Of a stretch of DNA of 64,000 nucleotides, positions 14,227 through 24,397 are shown piece after piece. Position 1 is the first letter of the stretch. The number at the start of each line of letters is the position of its first letter. Origin of the DNA: Vitis vinifera (lineage: Eukaryota; Streptophyta; Magnoliopsida; Vitales; Vitaceae); NCBI RefSeq assembly GCF_030704535.1, contig NC_081810.1, positions 7,946,501-8,010,500 of the forward strand, given 5' to 3'. The notes beneath the pieces were generated by a model. The model was not told the DNA's origin, did not search any database, and worked only from the letters and a program-made list of their open reading frames with translations. Made by a program: the position numbers and the translations under genes.

Positions 14227-15174
14227 TACTTGGCCTACCGACCGCCGATAATAGCAATTTTCTTTAATTATTATTCCTTGTTATGATATGTAACGGGAAT
14301 TTTTACCAAGGTGCAATTGGTCTAGCCCAACACCACCAGCCTAACCTGACTTCGGCCTTAGATCATGGGGATCAAGATCAAGATTCGGATGATCCAAACT
14401 TAACTCCATCTTGATCGAATAATTTTGTAATATTTATAAAATTACATTTTCTTAAAATGTGATGATTTCATGATTTTTTTTATGTAACTCTAACCCTCAT
14501 TTTTCTTAACCTTGTTTTAGAGGATTATTTGGGATTGAACACATGTTACAAGCGGTTGAGTCATTTTTGCGCTTTGTAGTGCAATTGGTTAAGGTAGGAA
14601 GGAATCGGTTAAGGTACATTTTTATATATTATATCTCTTTCAACCAATTGATATGTTATGATGCTAAGCCCTAACCGTCATTTGTTAGTACAATTAATGC
14701 ATCATGACGGTAAATTGATTGAACTATTATGTGATCTATTAAGTTTTTGTAAGGGTTTTGAGGATTTAGAATTAAAAACATGTCAATATAAGTGTTTAAG
14801 AGTATTTTTGTACATGACACTCATCGCATTCAATTGTTAATCCATCTAATTCTCTCACTCAAAGTTCTTACAAGCGTATTTCTTCTAAAACTCATTGTTT
14901 TTTCAAACGCACCTTCAAGTCCTTCTAAGCTTCCAATTGTATTAGGAGTTTTACTTGTTATACTAAGATTGAAGGTTTCATCTTAGTGCACATTCATTTC
15001 GTGATAAGTGATTTTCAAGCAAGGTAAATTACTTGAAGTATTTGTAAATGTCTACTATAACATTGGAGTCTAGGTATAGACATTATAGTTTTGAGGTTCA
15101 AACTTTTAAGTTAATAGAACCCTCATGATATGAGTTTGAAGAAAGTGTATGTAGGCGAATTATTGGACTACTAT
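14227..15174. other. AT-rich spacer before the MULE
   Basis: No gene is visible. Short open frames here lack recognisable domains. It ends at the left target duplication of the MULE. Confidence 0.5.
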
Positions 15175-15183
15175 AAAAGAAAG

Positions 15184-15466
15184 GGGAATTTATGTAACCA
15201 TATACCAATGGGCAAAATTTTGCCTTTTGAAAACTTTACTTTTTACTTTTCAAATTCAGTGGATTTTATAGAAAATAAACGACCTTTCATACACTGTAAT
15301 AGTGATGTTGAGGCCCTTCCAAAAATACCCTCCTATAGTTTGACATCTCTCCTAGTTGGATAAGTTGTTTGGAAAAGCCACATAAGCAAGGTCCAAATCA
15401 GTTATCCACTTAAGCCAATGACATGACTCAGTTACATGTCACCGGCCAGCTAGACACTCCACATGG
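15184..15466 (+). repeat. Left terminal inverted repeat of the MULE
   Basis: It matches the reverse complement of 23029-23279 across most of its length (shared GACCTTTCATACACTGTAAT and CTTAAGCCAATGACATGACT). It carries about 35 bp absent from the right copy. Both inner ends close on CCACRTGG. Confidence 0.88.
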
Positions 15467-15954
15467 ATTGATTTTTTTAAAAATATTTACCCCCAAATGT
15501 CTTCTTCTTTCTTCAACCAAACCCTAACACCAAAAACCCATGTTCTTTCTTGTTCGTTCACAGGCACAACCCGTCACAAGGCGAAAGGATCCATAAAAAA
15601 TATGGTAGGTTCTCAAATCGCGATAACCCATCAACCCCAAACGAACCTCCAAACTTGATCTCTTATTTTGTTTCTCCTCCATCACCATAAGGAAGACAAC
15701 ATCTTCATTTTCCCACCAAACATCAATCTGAAAACAAAAGTCCAAGTGCGAACCCCCTAACAAAGGCCAGGTAGACAAAAAAACTCATTTCCTTATTCTT
15801 ATTTTAGGACTGACAGTCATTTTTCTCCTGGTTATACTTCCTATTTTGTTTTTACATCGAAGAAGGAAAAAGAAAGCAATTGAGAGAACGAGAGAACGAA
15901 GAATAAAAATATTGTAGTTGCATTTGACTTTTAAAGCAAGGGTTTTTCCAGGTG

Positions 15955-15980
15955 ATATATATATATATATATATATATAT
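15955..15980. repeat. (AT)n microsatellite
   Basis: Thirteen uninterrupted AT units within the MULE, probably variable between individuals. Confidence 0.9.
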
Positions 15981-16810
15981 GTTATTAAATTTTGTAATAA
16001 CTTCATATTTTGATTTGTCATTTTGATTCTTTAAGATTTGAATAATGTCATAGTTATGTGATTTGTGCAATTTTGTGATTTAAACTTGATTATAATGCAT
16101 ATTTCTACATGTTCAATGTCCATTAATATTGTATCTAAATTTATATTTTAATTTATTTAGGGTTTATTTGAAATGAAATATGGCTTAAATTTTGATAAAT
16201 GATGGGAAACTGAGATGGTGGTAGGCTATATTGATTTTATTTTAATTTTTGAATTGTTGTGTTTGTGTTGTATGTGGTTGTTGGGAAGAATACGAAAAAG
16301 AGAAGAAAAACATGACTATTACATGTGAAGGGAATACAATTTTTAGGAATGTTTAAACAATTTGTTGTTTAATGTTGTTTATATGAGATTCCAAAATGAG
16401 TAATTTGAATGATTTTTTATAGTTGTTAATTGGTGAATCTAATGCATAGGAAAAGAATTCATGTTTAGTTATGAGTAGATGAGTATAAATTTTAAAAATG
16501 ACTGGGATTAAAGTTTGAATAAATTTCTTAATAAAACTTTTGAATTTGTAATGAATGAGGGTTGAATTGAAGAAGAAAATAAAACAAATTTAGTAAAGCA
16601 GACATGAATTTATGTGGGAATTAGGGAAAATAGTAGTGGAGCCTTAGGTTCAAAATTGATGGTCACAACCACAAATATGAAATTTGTTTTGTTTATGTGT
16701 ATAGTAGTCATAGTAAGGGTCTACCCTTGGATGAAGGGGCTGACCGTAATTCAGTTAATGACATTTGGATGAAATTATTGTTTTCGTAAGAGGTTGTAGT
16801 AAGTGAATTA

Positions 16811-17145
16811 AAGGTCGGCCCATGTGTTTGGAGGTAGGCCCTTAGTTGTAAACATTGTTGTGGTTTAATATGGGCAGTGGGCAAAATAAAGGTTGACCCA
16901 TTTGTTTGGAGGTCGACCCTTGGTTGTAAACATTGTTGTGGTTTAATCTGGGCAGTGAGCAAAATAAAGGTTGACCCATTTGTTTGGAGGTCTGCCATTG
17001 GTTGTAAACATTGTTGTGGTTTAATATGGGCAATGGGCAAAATAAAGGTTGACCCAATTGTTTGAAGGTCGACCCTTTGTTGTAAATATTGTTGTGGTTT
17101 AATCTGGGCAGTGGGCAAAATAAAGGTTGACCCATTGTTTGAGGG
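16811..17145. repeat. 78-bp minisatellite inside the MULE
   Basis: Four full copies start at 16811, 16889, 16967 and 17045, with a fifth partial copy from 17123. Each unit contains TTGTAAACATTGTTGTGG and GGGCAAAATAAAGG. The unit is 26 codons long, so it stays open in several frames and produces repetitive translations on both strands. That is a by-product of the length and not evidence for a gene. Confidence 0.92.
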
Positions 17146-17540
17146 GGTGGCCCGAAGAGAGTGACATTAGCACAATTTGGCTTGAAGAGTTACCAAAACA
17201 ATGGTTGGCCCATGAATTGAGAGGTTCACTCTCTAACTTATATAACATAGCAAATTACTACCAAGTAAAATAGAATAATTGCAATGTTTAATGTTAAGCA
17301 TATACTACGCATGTCTATATTAACACCATTAATTGTAGACCATGAAATGTAAATGAAGCTCGTTTGTAAAGTTTCAAAGATAAACGATGTATTAATATAT
17401 GATGGTCATATGCGCGATAATCAGTTTTGTTATAAGTAAGTTGGTTTAGGTAGTGTTATTAAGAAATTAGTTAATTATTTCAGCTTGACTAAAGGTTCAT
17501 GCTTCTAAACAGGGGCTGCACATGATCAATTAGCATTTAA

Positions 17541-17887
17541 ATGGATCCAAGTAATACAATTTATTGTTATTTGCACATTGGAGGAGAGCTGGTAAGGGAT
17601 GAACATGGCAATGTGGAATATATGGGTGGAAGATGAGAGAGTCTAAGTTTTGAACGATCAATGACATATAATGATTTTGTTTCAAGGATTTTTGGGAAAA
17701 TGAACATCAATATAGTGGGACCAACATTTTCATATACTTTCCCGTTTGATTTATATGCACTTCAACCATTGAAAAATGATGAAGACTTGACAAACATGTT
17801 TCAATTTAGTGACCGATTTGCACATGTATATATATGTTTAGCATCAACAGTTGAAGATGATGAAACGATTAAGAATGGAGGACAAGG
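17541..17887 (+). pseudogene. MULE protein N-terminal (PB1-like) domain remnant
   Basis: From the ATG at 17541 the frame reads MDPSNTIYCYLHIGGELV and, further on, MTYNDFVSRIFGKMN, FDLYALQPLKNDEDL and FSDRFAHVYICLAS. This resembles the PB1-like N-terminal domain of plant Mutator-type proteins. An in-frame TGA at 17634-17636 (codon 32) interrupts it. It ends at a plausible splice donor (GGTAAGTT). No downstream transposase exon with a DDE core or zinc knuckle was found, so the protein is truncated. The family call comes from memory of grape MULE proteins. Confidence 0.6.
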
Positions 17888-18309
17888 GTAAGTTATATAA
17901 AAAAAATATCTAATCTTAAATGACTCCGTGTATTTATTACAAATATAGTTTTACTCATAATTTGCTACAATATAAAAAAAAATTATGAAGTCCTAATATT
18001 TTATAACTTAAAATTAATTTGATTAGATAAATGATTAATAATTTTAATTATTTAAAGAAAATAATGTTAATAGAAAAATTGTCACCACATATTTGTAATA
18101 AATTTTTAGAAATCATATCTCAAATCAAATATTTGATATAAATCAATTTAGTTTTTATTTAAAATGTAATAAAATATGTTTTAATAAAAGTATTTTTTTT
18201 AATTTTAAAATAAATCACTTAAATTTATTAAATGAATTTATGCTAATTTTTTTATAAAACTTTAATAAACATTATATTTAATTGTACTTATATCAATTAT
18301 ATATCTTAA

Positions 18310-18311
<2 letters not shown>

Positions 18312-18356
<45 letters not shown>
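18312..18356. repeat. (AC)n-(AT)n compound microsatellite
   Basis: About fourteen AC units run directly into eight TA units, at the left edge of the fold-back array. Confidence 0.92.
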
Positions 18357-21300
18357 CAAATTTTGCAAATGATGTACAAATGGTTCCAAAGTGTGTTTCG
18401 AGGTGGGGATCAACCACGAATCCCTTCCTTATGGGTTTCCAAATTGAATTATGGTCCATCCATATTTAGATGGGGGTCCCAAAAGCACTAAGATCGAATG
18501 TACCAAATTTAATGAAAGATGTACCAAATTTTGTGAAGGATGTACCAAGGGTCCGAAAGTGCATTCCGAGGTGGGGATTGGTCTACAATCACTTTGTTAT
18601 GGGTTTCTAAATGAAATTATGGACCATCCATGTTGAAATGGGGGTCCTAGAAACAGTCGGATCGGATGTACCAAATTTAATGAAGGATGTACCAAGGGTT
18701 CCAAAGTGCGATCTGAAGTGGGAATCGACCCCAAATCACTTTGTTATGGGTTTCTAAATGAAATTATGACCCATCCATGCTCAGATGGGGCTCCCGGAAG
18801 TACTAGGTTCGGATGTACGAAGGGTCCAAAAATGTGTTCCGAAGTGGGGATCAACCCCAAATCACTTTGTTATAGGTTTCTAAATGAAATTATGGCCCAT
18901 CCATGTTCAAATGGGGGTCCCGGAATCACTAGGCTCGGATGTACCAAATTTAATAACGGATGTACCAAATTTTGTGAATGATGTACCAAGGGTCCAAAAG
19001 TGCGTTTTGAGGTAGGGATCGACACCCAATCACTTACTTATGGGCTTGTAAATGAAATTGTGGACCATCCATGTTGAAATGGGGGTCTCAGAATCTGTTA
19101 GATCGAATATACCAAATTTAATGAAAGATGTACCAAATTTAATGAAGAATGTACTAAATTTTGTTAAGGATGTACCAAGGGTCTGAAAATGCGTTCCGAA
19201 GTGGGGATCGAACCCAAATCACTTTGTTATGGGTTTCTAAATGAAATTATGACCCATCCATGCTTAGATGGGGGTCCGGAATCACTAGGCTCGAATGTAT
19301 CAAATTTAATGAAGGATGTACCAAATTTTGTTAAGGATGTACCAAGGGTCCGAAAGTGCATTCCAAAGTGGGGATATACCCCCAATCACTTACTTTTGGG
19401 TTTCTAAATGAAATTATGGACCATCCATGTTGAAATGGGGTCCTAGAATCTATCGGATTGGATGTACCAAATTTGGTACATCCGAGCCTACTGCTTCCAG
19501 GACCCCCATCTGAGCATGGATGGGTCATAATTTCATTTAGAAACCCATAACAAAGTGATTTGGGGTTGATCCCCACTTCGGATGGCACTTTGGAACTCTT
19601 GGTACATCCTTCATTAAATTTGATACATCCTTCATTAAATTTGATATATCCTTCATTAAATTTGGTACATCCGATTTGACTGCTTTCGGGACCCCCATTT
19701 CAACATGGATGGTCCATAATTTCATTTAGAAACTCATAAGTAAGTAATTGGGTTCTGATTCCCACCTCGGAATGCACTTTTGGACCCTTGGTACATCCTT
19801 CACAAAATTTGGTACATCCTTCATTAAATTTGGTACATCCGAGCCTAGTACTTATGGGACCCCCATTTGAGCATGGATGGGTCATAATTTCATTTAGAAA
19901 CCCATAACAAAGTGATTGGTGCCGATCCCAACTTTGGATCGCATTTTCGGACCCTTGGTACACCCTTCACAAAATTTGGTACATCCTTCATTAAAGTTGG
20001 TACATCCGATCCGACTGCTTCCGGGACCCCCATTTCAACATGGATGGTCCATAATTTCATTTAGAAACCCATAACAAAGTGATTGGGTGTCGATCCCCAC
20101 CTCGGAACGCACTTTCGGACCCTTGGTATATCCTTCTCAAAATTTGGTACATCCTTCATTAAATTTGGTACATCCGAGCCTACTGATTCCGGGACCCTCA
20201 TCTGAGCATGAATGGGCTGTAATTTAAGTTAGAAACCCATAAGGAAGTGATTTGGGGCCGATCTCCACTTCATAACGCATTTTTGGACCCTTGGTACATC
20301 ATTCACAAAATTTGGTACATCATTCATTAAATTTGATACATCCTTCATTAAATTTGGTACATCCGAGCCTAGTGATTCTGGGACCCCCATCTTCACATGG
20401 ATGGGCCATAATTTCATTTAGAAACCCATAACAAAGTGATTTGGGGTCGATCCCCACTTCGGTACGCATTTTCGAACCCTTGGTATATCCTTAACAAAAT
20501 CTGGTACATCCTTTATTAAATTTGGTATATCCGAACCTAGTGCTTTTGGGACCCCCATCTGAGCATGGATGGGTCATAATTTTATTTAAAAACCCATAAC
20601 AAAGTGATTTGGGGTTGATCCCCACTTCGAATTACACTTTGGAACCCTTGGTACATCATTCACAAAATTTGGTACATCCTTCATTAAATTTTGTACATCC
20701 GATCCGATAGATTTTGGAACCCCCATTTCAACATGGAAGGTCCACAATTTCATTTACAAACCCATAAGTAAGTGATTGGGTGCCGATCCCTACCTCGGAA
20801 TGCACTTTTGGATCTTTGGTACATCCTTCATTAAATTTGGTATATCCTAGCCTACTGATTCCAAGACCCTCATCTGAGCATGGATGGGTCGTAATTTAAG
20901 TTAGAAATCCATAAGGAAGTGATTTGGGGTCGATCCCCACTTCGGAACGCATTTTCGAACCTTTGGTACATCTTTCACAAAATTTGGTACATTCTTCATT
21001 AAATTTGGTACATCCGATCCGATAGATTTCGGGACCCCCATTTCAACATGGAAGGTCCACAATTTCATTTAGAAACCCATAACAAAGTGAGTTGGGGTCG
21101 ATCCCCACTTCGAAACGCACTTTCAGACCCTTGGTACATCCTTAACAAAATTTGGTATATCATTAAAATTGATACATCCGAGCCTAGTGATTCCGGGACC
21201 CCCATCTTCGCATGATGGACCATAATTTTATTTAGAAACCTATAACAAAGTGATTTGGGGTTGATCCTCACTTTGGAATGCATTTTCAGACCCTTGGTAC

Positions 21301-21690
21301 ATCCTTCACAAAATTTGGTACATCCTTCATTAAATTTCGTACATCCTTCATTAAATTTGGTACATTCGATCCGACAGATTTTGAGACCCCCATTTCAACA
21401 TGGATGGTCCACAATTTCATCTAGAACCCCATAAGTAAGTGATTGGGTGTCGATCCCCACATCGAAACGCACTTTCGGACCCTTGGTACATTCTTCACAA
21501 AATTTGGTACATTCAAGCCTAGTGATTCTGGGACCCCCATTTGAGCATGGATGGGTCATAATTTCATTTAGAAACCCATAACAAAGTGATTTGGAGTCGA
21601 TCCCCACTTCAGAACGCATTTTCGGACCCTTGGTACATCCTTCACAAAATTTGGTACATCCTTCATTAAATTTGGTACATTCGATCCATA
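18351..21690. repeat. Giant inverted satellite array (fold-back) in the MULE
   Basis: About twenty units of 125-190 bp share a core (GTGGGGATCGACCCCAAATC, then TTATGGGTTTCTAAATGAAA) and variable numbers of a short GTACCAAATTTAATGAAGGAT module. Seven units (18351-19471) run on the plus strand and about thirteen (19472-21690) on the minus strand. Units fall into two types that often alternate: one has ATGTTGAAATGGGGG and ends CGGATCGGAT, the other has ATGCTCAGATGGGGG and ends CTAGGCTCGGAT. This gives a dimeric higher-order period of about 330 bp. A transcript would fold into a hairpin with a stem of about 1.1 kb. Confidence 0.93.
19460..19483. repeat. Perfect 24-nt palindrome at the array centre
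   Basis: The sequence around GTACCAAATTTGGTAC is its own reverse complement over 24 nt with no spacer. It is exactly where the satellite units switch strand, so it is the fold-back axis. Confidence 0.95.
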
Positions 21691-22409
21691 ATTTAATATA
21701 TGTTAAAAATTTTTTACATTATGGTAAGAATGATTGTCCTAACATATTCTTCTTATAGAACATGACATGTAAATATTTCAAAATTAATGATGGTTGGAAT
21801 ATATTCCTCCTATAACATTACATCAGGTATATGTACATAGGGTTCCATATATTGTGGGAATCTGGGCAGGAATATATTCCTAACCTACACTATGTAAGTC
21901 TTATGTACCAAACAGTTGTGCATGGAAACCTATTTGAAAGGAATATATTCTCCTTATGTGTAAGATAACAAGCCATTGTCTCATTAGTAGGAAGGAGAAG
22001 GTTGTGGACGTACATATGGATGTGAAAGGAGTAAGTGGAAGATACGGCTTGCAATGACTTTGTCACGACTAAATAATACCAAATGGATAATCAATTATAT
22101 GCATGATAAAAGTGTATAAAATGGGTGAGGCAACAAATAGTTCATTCCATATGTGAAACATTTACAAAGCAGCACACATTTGGAGGAAAAATTTGGAGCC
22201 TTGCTTAACGAACTCCACACCGGAAAATAGTTCAGTTTGGTAGGGTAGGTGGTGGTTGAATGTGTTTAAAAATTGTGTTTGAATGTTTGTTTTGTGTCAA
22301 TATTATAACATATGATTCGTAGCTCTTGCAATCATGTCAATCCACTTTGTTCATGCCAAAACCGTAATTTGAAATGAATTATTCTTATTTTGCAATTATT
22401 ACGAATGGC

Positions 22410-22600
22410 TAATGATGTATATTATGTAGTTTTCGTTGGTTGAAAAAGAGGTATTTACAATTCAAGGCCAGAATGTCAAGAACAAGTGGTTGGGTACAAA
22501 GGAAATGTGTATAAGTAGTACAAAACATTCGAAGAGGCTAGACGGGCTTAGGTGTTCTATGAAGCAAGGGTGAACTGTATGGAAAGCACATCTACGCCAA
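22410..22600 (+). pseudogene. Fossil of an RNase H1 N-terminal / viroplasmin-like domain
   Basis: The plus strand shows the order VYYVVFVG, KRGIYNSRPECQEQVVGYKG, YKTFEEARRA and VFYEARV. This is the small domain shared by RNase H1 N-termini and the caulimovirus transactivator. Related domains occur in plant transposon proteins, so it is probably cargo or an exon of the MULE and not a virus insertion. It is broken by a few changes and is not functional. Confidence 0.55.
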
Positions 22601-22799
22601 ACCTTGGAGATGAGGTGAATTTCCCAACTCTGATGGAACAAAAAGGGGATAAGGGAATGCATTGGGCAAAACATCAACCTTTCATAACTCTTTTCATTAT
22701 GGGTTGCGTTTACACAATTGTTTTTATGTGGATAATATAAAAAATTTGAAAAATAAAAATTGATTTTAGGTCCTTCATGTAATATACATGTACTGCAAA

Positions 22800-22980
22800 A
22801 TAGAAGGGATTTAGGGTTTGGTTCAAGAGAGAAGAAGGGATTTGGGGCTTGGTTCAAGAGAGAAGAAAGGATTTGGGGGTTTGGTTTGGTTCAAGAGAGA
22901 ATAAGGGATTTGGGGGGTTTGGTTCAAAGAGAGAAGAAGTGATTTAGGGTTTTGATTCAACACAAAAGAAGGGATTTCGG
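22800..22980. repeat. Subterminal minisatellite of the MULE
   Basis: About five imperfect units of 35-45 bp share AGAGAAGAAGGGATTTGG and GGTTCAA. They lie just inside the right inverted repeat. The left arm has one related segment near 15500-15540 in opposite orientation, so the unit probably belonged to the inverted end and expanded on the right only. Confidence 0.75.
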
Positions 22981-23028
22981 GTAAATCTCACTGTTATATT
23001 TTAGTAAATATTTTTTTTTTAAATATTG

Positions 23029-23279
23029 CCACGTGGAGTGTCTAGATGGCTGATGACATGTAAATGAGTCATGTCATTGGCTTAAGTGGAACATGGCTTT
23101 TCTGAGCAATTGATTATGTCAAAGTACATGAGGGTATTTTTGGAAGGGCCTCAATATCACTATTACAGTGTATGAAAGGTCGTTTATTTTCCACAAAATC
23201 TACTGAATTTGAAATGTAAAAAGTAAAGTTTCCAAAAGACAAAATTTTGCCCCTTGGTGTATGGTTACATAAATTCCCC
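23029..23279 (-). repeat. Right terminal inverted repeat of the MULE
   Basis: Reverse complement of the left repeat, ending CCCC at 23279 next to the 9-bp target duplication at 23280-23288. Confidence 0.88.
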
Positions 23280-23288
23280 TAAAAGAAA

Positions 23289-24397
23289 TTGTATTTCATT
23301 TTTTCGATCTCTTACTTTTGCTCGTTATCTTGTATCATCTTTTTTCTCTACTTTTTCTTAATTGAGTTATTTAAAAAATGATCAACACCCAATTCATTCC
23401 CTTCTTAGGTGTATAATTAGGTTTAAATTAGTTTTTCTTTATCAACTTAAGAATAATTTAGCTAAAAATCATTAAAAATCTTTAAATATTAATTCTTAAA
23501 TTTGATTAAGTGCCCTATTACACTATATATTAAGTGAAAAGTAATTTCATGTAATCAAACTTAGAATAGTTTCCTATAATTTACTTGCAATGGTAATGAG
23601 ACAAGTTTTATCAAGGACCCACCTCACTCTTAATGAGACAAGTTTGGTATTAAAATAATTCAATTAAAAGTGAGTTTGAGATTTTTTTTCTTTTTTTTTT
23701 AGAAATTCAAGTTTAAGGCCGGTTAGAAGTAAGTTTGAGATATTTTTTTAAAATTTAAGCAAGTTTAAGACATGTTTAAGTATTGCTTGGCCTCATTGCA
23801 AACTCATTTGATTATTTATTATGTGTATATATAATTAAATCAAAAAAGTTTAATTTAGAGTTTTAATTTTTAAATTTTTTTTTAATACATAAAAAATAAT
23901 ATAAAAGAAGATACTTTTTGACAAAATGGTCATAGAAAATTATAGTATTTATTTTTAATGTAATAAAATAAATAAATAAATAGGGTGGAATGGGACAAAC
24001 ATGAGAGATTCTGATACTTCAAACGGGACGATGTTGGAATTAGCTGTGGGAGGTTGCGCCCGAACTCGCCTCGTTGCAATCCCCACGTTTTTATCTTCTA
24101 TAATATGAAATATGATACTTCGTGTAATATTTTTTAGGGAGGGAGTCATTTGTCATCGAAGAAATTTTCATGGGCGGGTAAGTTAGCCATCGATTTCAAA
24201 TTTTTGGTACAAGGAATTGGTTTTAAAAAGAAAACACATTCCTTTCTCTGACATTTTCTTTTCAAAGCCATCAGAACTCCCTTTAGCCGGGGAATCGGGT
24301 CTTTATCTCTGATCTAAATCCAGCCGCCGGAACCCTACAAAACATGCCATAACTATTGGAGAAGGAGAGAGGGATTTAAATTGCTATTTTCTACCTC
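23289..24397. other. AT-rich spacer between MULE and PPR gene
   Basis: Mostly AT-rich sequence with T and A runs to about 23960. The last 150 bp probably hold the PPR leader. No clear TATA box and no other gene are visible. Confidence 0.5.

Larger units (their letters stand above)
15184..23279 (+). mobile_element. Mutator-like DNA transposon (MULE), degraded, 8.1 kb
   Basis: Long terminal inverted repeats begin GGGGAATTTATGTAACCATA at both ends, about 283 bp on the left and 251 bp on the right. The element is flanked by a perfect 9-bp target duplication, TAAAAGAAA (15175-15183 and 23280-23288). Long inverted repeats with a 9-bp duplication are the hallmark of Mutator elements. Inside, a reading frame at 17541-17887 matches the N-terminal PB1-like domain found in plant MULE proteins. 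The catalytic transposase core was not found; its place is taken by tandem repeats and a fold-back satellite. The repeats have diverged by about 15% by eye, so the copy is old and cannot move on its own. Confidence 0.88.

Noticed and set aside
16708-17118. 136-codon repetitive frame on the minus strand
   Set aside because: It exists because the minisatellite unit is 78 bp, a multiple of three. It has no start context and no known domain.
18312-18356. CRISPR-like or tRNA structures near repeats
   Set aside because: The repeats are plain microsatellites and satellite units. No cloverleaf or spacer-repeat pattern was seen anywhere in the window.
18706-18981. Repeated frames in the satellite (for example VGIDPKSLCYGFLNEIM)
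   Set aside because: The same peptide recurs in both arms because units are repeated, but unit lengths are often not multiples of three and frames break between units. I treat it as satellite DNA.
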